The translations under genes and the position numbers were made by a program. Shown here one piece after another: positions 1 to 7,269 of a DNA stretch of 11,575 nt. The notes below the pieces were generated by a model. That model made no database searches. It was not told where the DNA came from and worked only from the letters and a program-made list of their open reading frames with translations. Source of the stretch: Anaerolineae bacterium (lineage in GTDB: Bacteria > Chloroflexota > Anaerolineae > Anaerolineales > Villigracilaceae); NCBI GenBank assembly GCA_003141915.1, contig PLNY01000483.1, positions 360 through 11,934 of the forward strand, in the 5' to 3' direction. Within the stretch, counting starts at the first letter, position 1. Each line of letters starts with the position of its first letter.

Positions 1-671
1 GAACGGCGCCAGATGCCGGCGGAGCCGTTGAAATTCATAAATAGTTGATTGCGTGAGCGGGCTGTTTGTTCCACAATGAAATGCGCATCCATGGCAAGCG
101 CCTGACCGCGGGTGAGCAGGTTGTATTCACGATTGGTGTATCCCCAACGGGTTTGGACGCAACCCAGTTTTGGATCCTGGAATAACGGTACGGTTTGTCT
201 CAGCCAATCGGGAGAGGGGATAAAGTCCGCGTCGAAGATGGCGATGAATTCGCCCGTTGCAGTTTTAAACCCGTTCTTCAAATTACCAGCCTTGTATCCG
301 CCGCGTTCTGTCCGGAAAACGCATTCGATATTGATGCCGCGCGCCCGATATTCCTCCACAAGGCGAGCCGAGAGCAGGGCGGTATCGTCGGTTGAATCTT
401 CCAGCACTTGGATCTGAAGGCGGTCTGCCGGATAATCAAGCTTGGTCACCGACTGCAATAAGCGCTCGAGCAAGAACTTCTCGTTCAAGACGGGAAGCTG
501 GACGGTCACTTTCGGCCATTCCTTGGGTTCGGATACGGATTGTTCTTTCTTCAGGCTTCGTTTCGTACGAATAAAAAGGATTGCCATTGCCATCGCATTT
601 ACACCGTAGAGGGACATAGCAATCATACAGAGTAGATATAAACTTCCTGCTATATAGCCAATCAAAAGCAT
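1..671 (-). CDS. Processive family 2 glycosyltransferase, CslA/cellulose-synthase-like (partial, C-terminus beyond window)
   Basis: This gene reads from ATG at 671 to the window edge with no stop (223 codons). One hydrophobic N-terminal helix (about residues 3-35) is followed by a GT-A catalytic domain. That domain shows QLPVLNE (58-64), EDSTDD (91-96) with the nucleotide-sugar aspartate, RGGYKAGN (123-130), FDADF (146-150, the DxD metal site), QTRWGY (173-178) and FNGSAGIWRR (214-223). The set fits the bacterial branch resembling plant CslA/CslC glucan or mannan synthases, which extend a polysaccharide at the cytoplasmic membrane. The acceptor-binding QxxRW motif and the C-terminal membrane helices would lie outside the window. 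The start is supported by AAAAGGAAAC just upstream. The sugar and the product cannot be told from the sequence. Family call is strong; substrate is unknown. Confidence 0.93.
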   Translation of the reverse strand, partial: MLLIGYIAGSLYLLCMIAMSLYGVNAMAMAILFIRTKRSLKKEQSVSEPKEWPKVTVQLPVLNEKFLLERLLQSVTKLDYPADRLQIQVLEDSTDDTALLSARLVEEYRARGINIECVFRTERGGYKAGNLKNGFKTATGEFIAIFDADFIPSPDWLRQTVPLFQDPKLGCVQTRWGYTNREYNLLTRGQALAMDAHFIVEQTARSRNQLFMNFNGSAGIWRR

Positions 672-699
672 AGTTTCCTTTTCGATTGTGAAAGAGAAA

Positions 700-721
700 C
701 CTCCCTGCTTGCGTAGGGAGG
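700..721 (-). terminator. Hairpin in the leader of the glycosyltransferase gene (possible attenuator)
   Basis: CCTCCCT (700-706) pairs perfectly with AGGGAGG (715-721) around an 8-base loop. Read on the - strand it is followed by TTTCTCTTTC, a loose U-rich tract. It lies between the presumed promoter (-10 at 737-742) and the start codon at 671, so it would be in the 5' leader of the glycosyltransferase mRNA. It may act as an attenuator or terminator, or simply as a stabilising leader structure. Confidence 0.5.
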
Positions 722-736
722 CTATCATTTCTGAAT

Positions 737-742
737 ATTATA
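737..742 (-). promoter_or_regulatory. -10 box (TATAAT) for the glycosyltransferase gene
   Basis: The - strand reads a perfect TATAAT here in a strongly AT-rich context. No good -35 hexamer sits 16-18 bases upstream. If used, transcription would begin near 730, giving a leader of about 60 bases that includes the 700-721 hairpin and the ribosome binding site. Confidence 0.45.
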
Positions 743-814
743 TCTTGTTTTTCTATTTATAGATTAAGGCGATTTGAGAATTTTCTTAGCAAGTTCTAAA
801 GAAAATGGCGGGCT

Positions 815-851
815 TTGAAACAAAAAAATAGAATTCTTTTTTTGTTTTCAA
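815..851. repeat. A/T-rich inverted repeat in the divergent spacer
   Basis: TTGAAACAAAAAAA (815-828) is followed by the 8-base spacer TAGAATTC and then TTTTTTTGTTTTCAA (837-851). The arms are complementary apart from one extra base. With its A-run and T-run it could be a bidirectional terminator-like or curved-DNA element between the divergent glycosyltransferase and hutI genes. Neither gene ends here, so a terminator role is not obvious. Confidence 0.6.
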
Positions 852-880
852 TCTGTGTTAATCCGCGTTTATCTGTGGTT
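851..880 (+). repeat. Three tandem degenerate 10-bp units upstream of hutI
   Basis: ATCTGTGTTA, ATCCGCGTTT and ATCTGTGGTT follow each other without a gap at 851-860, 861-870 and 871-880. They share the pattern ATCYGYGKTW. The run ends 10 bases before the hutI ATG. Phrases of this kind recur between genes in unrelated bacterial genomes (my recollection, not checked), so this may be a copy of a dispersed repeat. Confidence 0.55.
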
Positions 881-890
881 TAATTGCTTC

Positions 891-2165
891 ATGCTTGTCC
901 ATTCTGCAACTCAACTTCTGACCCTCAAGGGCGGTCCGCAACGCGGACACGACCTCGGCACGCTTGGCATCATTCAAAATGGCGCGGTATTGATCCGCGA
1001 TGAAAAAATCGTCGCGGCGGGTTCAACGGACGAATTGCGCGCCTCATATAAAGATGAACCCATGCTCGACGCCAGCGGATGCGTGGTCATGCCCGGCTTT
1101 GTCGATCCGCACACTCATTTGATTTGGGCGGGCGACCGCGCTAATGAATTCGAGATGAAGATGGCGGGCAAGTCCTATCTCGATATCCTCGCGGCGGGCG
1201 GGGGAATCATTTCAACGGTCAGGCAGACGCGCGCGGCCTCCTTCGAATCATTGATCGCGCAGACTCGTCCGCGTTTGCTTCGCATGTTCGCGCACGGCAC
1301 GACCACCGTTGAGGCCAAGACCGGTTATGGTTTGCAAACCGCGACCGAACTTCGATTGCTCAAAGCGCTGTTGGCGCTCGAAGATGAATCCCGCATTGAT
1401 CTTGCCATCACGTTCCTCGGCGCACACGCGATTGCGCCTGAATATCAAGATGATCCGCAAGGATATACCGATCATGTTTGCGATTCGATGCTCCCGACCG
1501 TTCACGATTGGTGGCAGACTCACGCACCGAATCTTTCTTTGCCTTTTGTGGATATCTTCTGCGAAGATAGAGCATTCAATCTCGATCAGTCGCGTCAAAT
1601 CCTGACCAAAGCGCGGGAACTCGGATTCCCGTTGAAGATCCACTCTGACGAATTCGACAATCTCGGCGGCGCGTCGCTGGCAGTCGAGTTGGGCGCGGCG
1701 TCTGCCGATCATCTCGTCAAAACCTCGGATGCCGATATCAAAGCATTGGGCGCATCCGATACCGTTGCAGTTGCTTTGCCTTGCACTCCGTTTGGACTTG
1801 CAGAAAAAGATTACACACCTGCGCGCAAGTTGATCGAAGCGAATGCCATTCTTGCATTGGCAACGGATTGCAATCCGGGAACCGCGTGGAATGAATCGAT
1901 GCAATTTGTCATTGCCTTGGCTTGCCGCGCGATGGGCTTGACTCCCGCACAAGCCATTGCCGCCTCGACGATTAACTCTGCCCACGCCATCCGCCGCGCG
2001 GATATAATTGGTTCCATCGAAGAAGGCAAGCAAGCCGATCTGCTGATCCTCGGAGTACCGGATTATCGCCATCTTGGTTATCGCTTCGGGACGAATCTCG
2101 TCCGTCAGGTTGTCAAGCGCGGACGCGTTTATTCGGTGGATGTCTGTTATTATCGAACTGCATAA
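891..2165 (+). CDS. hutI: Imidazolonepropionase (imidazolone-5-propionate hydrolase)
   Basis: This enzyme hydrolyses 4-imidazolone-5-propionate to N-formimino-L-glutamate, the third step of histidine breakdown. It is a cytoplasmic amidohydrolase-superfamily metalloenzyme. The 424 residues match the usual family length. Visible motifs are FVDPHTH (70-76, metal His74 and His76), WAGDR (79-83), AAGGGI (101-106), TVEAKTGYG (139-147), LGAHA (176-180), KIHSDEF (249-255), ADHL (272-275) and ATDCNPG (324-330, with the metal Asp326). I chose ATG 891. An in-frame GTG at 855 would add 12 residues encoded by the 10-bp repeats, outside the family pattern. No Shine-Dalgarno precedes 891, but TTTAAT (879-884) lies 6 bases before it, so a leaderless message is possible. 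No other hut gene is in the window. Confidence 0.97.
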   Translation: MLVHSATQLLTLKGGPQRGHDLGTLGIIQNGAVLIRDEKIVAAGSTDELRASYKDEPMLDASGCVVMPGFVDPHTHLIWAGDRANEFEMKMAGKSYLDILAAGGGIISTVRQTRAASFESLIAQTRPRLLRMFAHGTTTVEAKTGYGLQTATELRLLKALLALEDESRIDLAITFLGAHAIAPEYQDDPQGYTDHVCDSMLPTVHDWWQTHAPNLSLPFVDIFCEDRAFNLDQSRQILTKARELGFPLKIHSDEFDNLGGASLAVELGAASADHLVKTSDADIKALGASDTVAVALPCTPFGLAEKDYTPARKLIEANAILALATDCNPGTAWNESMQFVIALACRAMGLTPAQAIAASTINSAHAIRRADIIGSIEEGKQADLLILGVPDYRHLGYRFGTNLVRQVVKRGRVYSVDVCYYRTA

Positions 2166-2166
2166 T

Positions 2167-2173
2167 AAAGGAG
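2167..2173 (+). promoter_or_regulatory. Shine-Dalgarno of the 62-aa membrane protein gene
   Basis: AAAGGAG lies 6 bases before the ATG at 2180 and directly after the hutI stop codon. It makes the small downstream frame credible and points to co-transcription with hutI. Confidence 0.75.
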
Positions 2174-2179
2174 TTCATA

Positions 2180-2368
2180 ATGTTCGCAAACATTGATCTC
2201 AATACCATTATTTATTTCGCCGCCATCATTGTGGCGGTAGTCGTTGTTTTCGGAATCTTGAGCTTTATCTTCAAACACCTGATCCATTGGTTTGCACGCG
2301 GATGCGGGTGCATTGTATTTCTGGTGATCGCTTATTTTGTTATCCATATTGTGTTGAAACTCTTATAG
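2180..2368 (+). CDS. Small two-helix membrane protein of unknown function
   Basis: I do not recognise a family for this 62-aa product. It has two predicted membrane helices, about residues 10-30 (rich in V, I, A) and 42-61. A short loop with His and Arg (FKHLIHWFARGCGC, 31-44) holds two cysteines and joins them. A strong AAAGGAG sits 6 bases before the start, and the gene begins 14 bases after hutI, so the two probably share a message that ends at the 2384-2416 terminator. A role in histidine or imidazolone transport is unlikely for so small a protein. The opposite strand has an overlapping frame with no supporting signals. Confidence 0.72.
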   Translation: MFANIDLNTIIYFAAIIVAVVVVFGILSFIFKHLIHWFARGCGCIVFLVIAYFVIHIVLKLL

Positions 2369-2383
2369 CAGTTTTTGTTTAAA

Positions 2384-2416
2384 TAAAGCGGGACAAGCTA
2401 ACAGCTTGTCCCGCTT
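2384..2416 (+). terminator. Rho-independent terminator after the hutI operon
   Basis: AAAGCGGGACAAGCT (2384-2398) and AGCTTGTCCCGCTTT (2402-2416) form a perfect 15-bp stem with a 3-base loop. It is followed by TTTGATTTTG and lies 15 bases after the 62-aa gene. It uses the same AAGCGGG stem core as the terminator at 11507-11534. Confidence 0.9.
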
Positions 2417-2486
2417 TGATTTTGTGCGGCTTCGACAAAATTTATCGGAGCTGGGCAACCGCATTTGGAATGGAAATTAATTTCGC

Positions 2487-2515
2487 TTGCTTCATATATG
2501 AAAAGGGAATAGAAT
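2487..2515 (+). promoter_or_regulatory. Promoter of the receiver/monophosphatase operon
   Basis: TTGCTT (2487-2492) and TAGAAT (2510-2515) are spaced by 17 bases, a good sigma-70-type match. The -10 box ends 6 bases before the ATG at 2522, so transcription would start at or within a base or two of the start codon. This fits a leaderless mRNA and explains the lack of a normally spaced Shine-Dalgarno. Confidence 0.65.
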
Positions 2516-2521
2516 AGGCGT

Positions 2522-3154
2522 ATGAATCCTACGACTGGCCCATTGCTCATCGTCGAAGATGTTCCCAATATTCTTGACTTCCTCGAAGTGACTCTTAAAT
2601 TCAAAGGCTATGAAGTCATGAAAGCGCGGAATGGACAGGAAGCGCTGGATGAAATTCAAAAGAAACGTCCAGCCCTCATTATCACCGATATTCTCATGCC
2701 CAAGATGGATGGATTCAGTCTGGTCTATCATCTGCGAAAAGATCCGGCAACGAGGGAGATTCCCGTAGTCTTTCTATCTGCCACGTACGTCGCGCCGGAA
2801 GATAAAGTGTTTGCAATGACGATTGGTGCAACACGTTTCATCGAAAAGCCCATCGACACCGAAGAATTTTTGTTGACCATTGCCGAGCTGTTGACGCAAG
2901 AATCGTTGCCTCCGCCTCCGCCCTTAAAAGAGCGTGAGTTCTTTGAAGGATATCGCAAGCGACTGGAGATGAAGCTTCGGCAGAAGAAATCACAGATTAC
3001 CCGCGCCGAAGGTTTGCTTGAAAGTTTGCCTCCCGAACAAAAGTCGGGCTTCGTTGCGCTGCGCCAGCAAGCCGTCAGTGACCGCGACGAGATCCAAACT
3101 GAGCTTGACTTCATCAAAGACTTTCTGGAAAAGAATAATTCTTCCTCTATATGA
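2522..3154 (+). CDS. Response regulator receiver protein with C-terminal helical tail
   Basis: The N-terminal half (about residues 7-125) is a CheY-like receiver: acidic pair E12/D13, phospho-acceptor D56 in ITDILMPKMDG, the conserved S86 and K109 in EKPID. A PPPPP linker (130-134) leads to a charged, probably coiled-coil segment (about 136-205). That tail has no recognisable DNA-binding or enzymatic output domain. The protein should accept a phosphoryl group from a histidine kinase not present here and act through protein contacts. The frame ends inside the next start codon (ATGA), so it is translationally coupled to the monophosphatase gene. A partner or target for the tail cannot be named. 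Confidence 0.93.
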   Translation: MNPTTGPLLIVEDVPNILDFLEVTLKFKGYEVMKARNGQEALDEIQKKRPALIITDILMPKMDGFSLVYHLRKDPATREIPVVFLSATYVAPEDKVFAMTIGATRFIEKPIDTEEFLLTIAELLTQESLPPPPPLKEREFFEGYRKRLEMKLRQKKSQITRAEGLLESLPPEQKSGFVALRQQAVSDRDEIQTELDFIKDFLEKNNSSSI

Positions 3155-3936
3155 AATCTCCAACCCTCAACGAAATAGAAAATTTGGCGCGCCAAGCGGG
3201 AGACATCCTGCGCGCTGGTTATGACCAGGAACATCAGGTCGCTTACAAAGGCGCGATTGATCTGGTCACTGAAGTGGACCACGCCTCTGAAGATTTTCTG
3301 CTGACGGAAATCAATGGACATTGGCCGGGTAGTCATATCATTGCTGAAGAAAGCGGCATTACCCGCGGCGATAATGATCACACCTGGTACATTGATCCGC
3401 TCGATGGCACGGTCAATTATGCTCACGACATTCCCATCTTTTGTGTTTCCATTGGTTATGCTCAGGACGGGATAATGAAACTGGGTGTCGTTTACGATCC
3501 GATGCGCGATGATATGTTCACCGCTGAACGCGGCAAAGGCGCACGGCTTAACGGAAAAGTTCTGCACACATCCAACGCAATGGAACTGCAGAAGAGTCTG
3601 ATGGTGACTGGCTTTCCCTATGATGCCTGGAACACAGAGCACGATAACTTTGACAACTTCATTCGCTTCGGAAAGCTGACTCAAGGCGTACGCCGCTTCG
3701 GGTCCGCGGCGCTGGACGCGTGTTATGTCGGAGCTGGCCGCTTCGATGGCTTTTGGGAATTGTCCCTCAAGCCGTGGGATGTTGCCGCAGGCGGCTTGGT
3801 CGCTGAAGAAGGAGGCGCTGTTGTGACAAATATCAATGGCGGCAAAGATTACCTGTCTCAGCCGCAGTCCATTGTTGCGGCCGCGCCCGGTATCCACGCT
3901 AAAATATTGGAAGAATTGCATACTGCCAAAACTTAA
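3151..3936 (+). CDS. Inositol monophosphatase family protein (SuhB/CysQ-like)
   Basis: This is a Mg2+-dependent phosphatase of the FIG/IMPase superfamily, 261 residues, a typical length. Seen are IAEESG (64-69, metal-binding Glu), IDPLDGTVNY (81-90, with the Asp and Thr of the metal site) and KPWDVAAGG (207-215, the C-terminal metal Asp). Family members hydrolyse inositol-1-phosphate, fructose-1,6-bisphosphate, histidinol phosphate or 3'-phosphoadenosine 5'-phosphate. The sequence alone does not choose among them. The start overlaps the receiver-gene stop by ATGA, so the two proteins are likely made in linked amounts. No strong terminator follows; only a 5-bp stem is seen near 3947-3960. Confidence 0.94.
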   Translation: MKSPTLNEIENLARQAGDILRAGYDQEHQVAYKGAIDLVTEVDHASEDFLLTEINGHWPGSHIIAEESGITRGDNDHTWYIDPLDGTVNYAHDIPIFCVSIGYAQDGIMKLGVVYDPMRDDMFTAERGKGARLNGKVLHTSNAMELQKSLMVTGFPYDAWNTEHDNFDNFIRFGKLTQGVRRFGSAALDACYVGAGRFDGFWELSLKPWDVAAGGLVAEEGGAVVTNINGGKDYLSQPQSIVAAAPGIHAKILEELHTAKT

Positions 3937-3978
3937 CTTCATCCAGTTGAAGAACTGAAAAGTACAGCACAATTGTAA

Positions 3979-4006
3979 TTAAGTGGGAAAATATTCAGGC
4001 TATACT
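3979..4006 (+). promoter_or_regulatory. Putative promoter of the STAND/SARP regulator gene
   Basis: TATACT (4001-4006) is a good -10 box. The best-spaced -35 candidate is TTAAGT (3979-3984), 16 bases upstream and weak. The -10 lies 9 bases before ATG 4016 and there is no Shine-Dalgarno, so the mRNA would have only a few bases of leader. Confidence 0.45.
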
Positions 4007-4015
4007 TCATAGCCG

Positions 4016-7000
4016 ATGAGCGCACCTGAGATTCTTATTAGTAAAACCAAGATCATCGTTCCCAAACGGCGCGTGGAACTGCTCACGCGTCAGCGGCTGT
4101 TGGACGCGCTCTACGAAATCCTTGACCGCAAGCTGGTCATGGTTTCGGCGCCAGCGGGTTATGGTAAGACATCCCTTTTGATTGACTTGACACATCATAG
4201 CGATCTGCCTTTTTGCTGGCTGGCTCTTGATTCATTGGAGCGTGAACCCCAAAGGTTTATCGCCTATTTCATCGCTGCAATCGCTGAACACTTCCCCAAG
4301 TTCGGAAATCGTTCCCGCTCCGCGCTTAACACTTTGACCAGTTTGGACGAGGGAATGGAATCCGTTTTGGTCACACTGATTAATGAAATCTACGATGAAA
4401 TTCACGAGCACTTTGTACTTGTGCTGGATGATTTTCATTTGGTGGACGATATTGAACCCATCATCTATTTCGTCAACCGCTTTACGCAGTTGGCCGATGA
4501 AAACTGTCATCTTATCCTTTCATCCCGCTCCCTGCCCAACTTGCCTGATTTGACTTTGTTAGTTGCCCGCGAGCAAGTGGGGGGATTAAGTTTTTCAGAT
4601 CTTTCTTTTCGCTCGGAAGAGATACAGGCTCTGTTGGCGCAAAATCAACAAATCCATCTTTCTGATGCGGATGCCCGCAAACTGGTCGAGAAAACAGAAG
4701 GCTGGGTGACTGGATTGCAGTTTACCGATCTAAATCTTGTTCAAGGCGGGAAAGTGACATACACTTCGCCATCCACTGCGGTGGGTATCGATGTCTTTGA
4801 TTATTTAGGCCGGCAGGTTCTGGAGCGCCAGCCCGAATGGCTTCAGCTTTTCCTGCTCAGAAGTTCTTTGATAGAAGAGTTTGATGCGGCGCTTTGTGAG
4901 GCCGTGCTTGCTCCATTCCATTCTGCCCATCAGGATTGGGCCAAGTTGATGGATTTGGTCGTTCAAAAAAACTTATTTGCACTGCCTGTCGGTGCGAACG
5001 GGCAATGGCTACGTTATCATCATCTTTTCCGCGATTTTCTGCAGGAGCGCTTCCGCATTGAACGACCTGAAGAGGCCTCGGCGATTCTACAACGCTTGGC
5101 ACAATACCATGAGGCGCATGGCAGCTGGGAAAAAGCTTATCAACTTTACAAGCAGTTAGGCGACTTTGATGCGCTGGTCAATTTGATTGAGCGCGCCGGT
5201 ATTTACATGTATCAAAATGCAAAGCTGACTTTGGATTCCTGGCTCAAAGACGTTCCGCCCTCTTTGCTTCAAAAACGACCTGGATTACTCTCTTTACGCG
5301 GGGCAATTGAAACAGCAAAGAGTAACGTCCCCGATGGAATCGATCTACTCAACAGCGCTATAAAAATATTTCGCGGAGAGAACAACACTGCCGATTTAAG
5401 TTTGGCTTTGGTACGGCGTGGAAACGCATATAGAATCTTGGGGAATTATAAGGACGCTTTTTACGATGCTAATCAAGCGATTGAATTAACCAGTGCAGAT
5501 GATAATTTGCAATGGATTTATGCGGATGCGTTGCGTATAAAAGGCCTTGGTTTATTTCAACAAGGACATACCGTTCAAGCTTCTAAGTATCTTGAACGTG
5601 CCCTGGATATATACATTCGCCTTAACGATGTTCCTTCCATCCCGATTTTATTGATGGAAACTGGAGGGATGTATTCTGAAACCGGGGAATTTTTGAAAGG
5701 GCAGAATTCATATCAAAAAGCGCTTGAGATGTGGCGCCAAACTGGCAATCTTATCGGGCAGGCGGATGTGCTTAACAATCTGGGTGTTTTATATCATAAG
5801 CATGGAGATTATGAACGAGCTGGGCAGATTCTAGAACAGGGCTTGCTTTGTGCTAGGGAGGGCGGTCATAAACATGGAGAAGCATTGATCTTGACGAGTC
5901 TGGGTGATTTATACGCTGAGCTAGAAGACTTTGAAATCGCGGAAGATAACTACAATCAGGCTAAAGGCCTGACCCAACAACTTGGCGCACAATTCTTAAT
6001 CGATTATTTGGCTCTTGCTGAATTCAATTTGGCCTTGTTAAGAAAGGATCGGTCGCGAGCAAAAATTTTATCAGATCAATGCTCTAGTCTAATAAAGGCC
6101 GAAAACTCAAACTATGAATATGGCCTTTGTCAGCTCCTGCGCGGCAGATTATCCCTCTTGGATGAGAAGCCTCAACAGGCTGTGGATGAACTAACGAAAG
6201 CGAAGGAATCTTTTAATCGAGATGGCAGACAAGCAGAAATAATTTTGAGCCATGTGTGGATGGCGGCGGCTCAATATTATGTTGGGAATCAAACCGCTGC
6301 GTTGGAAGAAATAGACAATGTGCTTGCAGGTTCTAATCAAGTTAAGCATCTTATGGTCATTGCTGTGAGGCAGGCGCGTAAATGGCTGGAAGATTTGTGC
6401 AATGATCCTCAGATAAGGAGAAATCTTCGTGAGCTGTTTAAAAATGCGGATTCTTTGGATGCCCAGCTGCCGCGAATACGACGTCAACTGCATCGATTAT
6501 CGAGGGTAGTCGAGGTTCCAACGCCTCAATTTTTCATCCGTGCTTTTGGACAAAGCAACGTTATGGTTAATGGCAAAACAGTCACTATAAAAGATTGGCA
6601 GACACAGTCTGTTCGTGAATTGTTCTTTTACTTCCTTTCTCTAAAACGGCCGGTGACCAAGGAGCAAATTCAAGAGGCTCTTTGGGCGGATATCAATGAG
6701 CCCGAAAGATCGAGTCTGCGTTTTAAGAACGAGATTTATCGGCTGAGACGCGCTTTGGGGCAGGATGTAATTCTTTTCAAGGACAACCGTTATCAATTCA
6801 ATCCTGCTGTTGATCACGAATATGATGTGGAGGCTTTTGAATCCTTTGTCGCCAAGGCCAAATCTTTGTCCGAACCTGCTGAGCAAATCAGTCTCTATCA
6901 AAAAGCGATAGACTTGGTTCGCGGACATTATCTTGAAGATATTGGTGCTACATGGGTCTGGCCCGAACGGGAAAGGCTGAATCAAGCTTATCTTTGGGCT

Positions 7001-7252
7001 TCACTTGTACTGGCAGAACTTTATATGAAGGAAGGGCAAACGACCCAGGCGCTGAAAATTTGTGAGAATGCTTTGGATTACGACTCGACATTTGAAGCGA
7101 TGTACCGTTTGAAGATGCAAGTATATCGTCGCCTTGGGGATCGAGGATCGGTGATTCATACTTATCAAACCTGCAAGCAGGTGATGCGAAACATTTATAA
7201 TTTACCGCCGTCCGAAGAAACGCAAAGGCTTTATCAAGAACTAACCGCCTGA
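4016..7252 (+). CDS. MalT-like STAND ATPase transcriptional regulator with TPRs and a SARP-type winged helix plus BTAD
   Basis: This 1078-residue cytoplasmic regulator has four parts. The N-terminal NTPase has Walker A APAGYGKTS (45-53) and Walker B VLVLDDFH (134-141). An arm region holds the MalT-typical RYHHLFRDFL (333-342). A long tetratricopeptide stretch runs from about 425 to 800 (for example NNLGVLYHKHGDYERA). The C-terminus holds an OmpR/SARP-like winged helix (about 838-930, with RELFFYFL and SLRFKNEIYRLRRALG) and a bacterial transcriptional activator domain (about 935-1078). MalT itself ends in a LuxR helix-turn-helix; here it is replaced by the SARP module. Such proteins bind a signal through the repeats, then oligomerise with ATP and activate genes. 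The ligand is unknown. Its downstream neighbours, which lie beyond a terminator and a 12-bp direct repeat, are the obvious candidate targets. Confidence 0.95.
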   Translation: MSAPEILISKTKIIVPKRRVELLTRQRLLDALYEILDRKLVMVSAPAGYGKTSLLIDLTHHSDLPFCWLALDSLEREPQRFIAYFIAAIAEHFPKFGNRSRSALNTLTSLDEGMESVLVTLINEIYDEIHEHFVLVLDDFHLVDDIEPIIYFVNRFTQLADENCHLILSSRSLPNLPDLTLLVAREQVGGLSFSDLSFRSEEIQALLAQNQQIHLSDADARKLVEKTEGWVTGLQFTDLNLVQGGKVTYTSPSTAVGIDVFDYLGRQVLERQPEWLQLFLLRSSLIEEFDAALCEAVLAPFHSAHQDWAKLMDLVVQKNLFALPVGANGQWLRYHHLFRDFLQERFRIERPEEASAILQRLAQYHEAHGSWEKAYQLYKQLGDFDALVNLIERAGIYMYQNAKLTLDSWLKDVPPSLLQKRPGLLSLRGAIETAKSNVPDGIDLLNSAIKIFRGENNTADLSLALVRRGNAYRILGNYKDAFYDANQAIELTSADDNLQWIYADALRIKGLGLFQQGHTVQASKYLERALDIYIRLNDVPSIPILLMETGGMYSETGEFLKGQNSYQKALEMWRQTGNLIGQADVLNNLGVLYHKHGDYERAGQILEQGLLCAREGGHKHGEALILTSLGDLYAELEDFEIAEDNYNQAKGLTQQLGAQFLIDYLALAEFNLALLRKDRSRAKILSDQCSSLIKAENSNYEYGLCQLLRGRLSLLDEKPQQAVDELTKAKESFNRDGRQAEIILSHVWMAAAQYYVGNQTAALEEIDNVLAGSNQVKHLMVIAVRQARKWLEDLCNDPQIRRNLRELFKNADSLDAQLPRIRRQLHRLSRVVEVPTPQFFIRAFGQSNVMVNGKTVTIKDWQTQSVRELFFYFLSLKRPVTKEQIQEALWADINEPERSSLRFKNEIYRLRRALGQDVILFKDNRYQFNPAVDHEYDVEAFESFVAKAKSLSEPAEQISLYQKAIDLVRGHYLEDIGATWVWPERERLNQAYLWASLVLAELYMKEGQTTQALKICENALDYDSTFEAMYRLKMQVYRRLGDRGSVIHTYQTCKQVMRNIYNLPPSEETQRLYQELTA

Positions 7253-7269
7253 GAACAGAATAATATTTC

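Noticed and set aside
112..574. Three short + strand frames near the left edge
   Set aside because: They are shadows of the - strand glycosyltransferase, which carries all the conserved motifs in the correct order.
774..802. Promoter TTGAGA-17-TAAAGA upstream of hutI
   Set aside because: The -35 is good but the -10 matches only 3 of 6 positions, and it lies before the A/T inverted repeat; not enough to list as a feature.
855..890. GTG start extending hutI by 12 residues
   Set aside because: The extra residues come from the 10-bp repeat and precede the normal family N-terminus; ATG 891 is better.
1248..2072. Open frame on the - strand (274 codons)
   Set aside because: Antisense to hutI, no ribosome site, no recognisable domain.
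2728..3972. Long open frame on the - strand (414 codons)
   Set aside because: It is antisense to the receiver and monophosphatase genes, whose motifs are unmistakable; its translation is low-complexity with no domain.
3937..4015. Terminator after the monophosphatase gene
   Set aside because: Only a 5-bp CAGTT/AACTG stem without a T-run is present, too weak to call.
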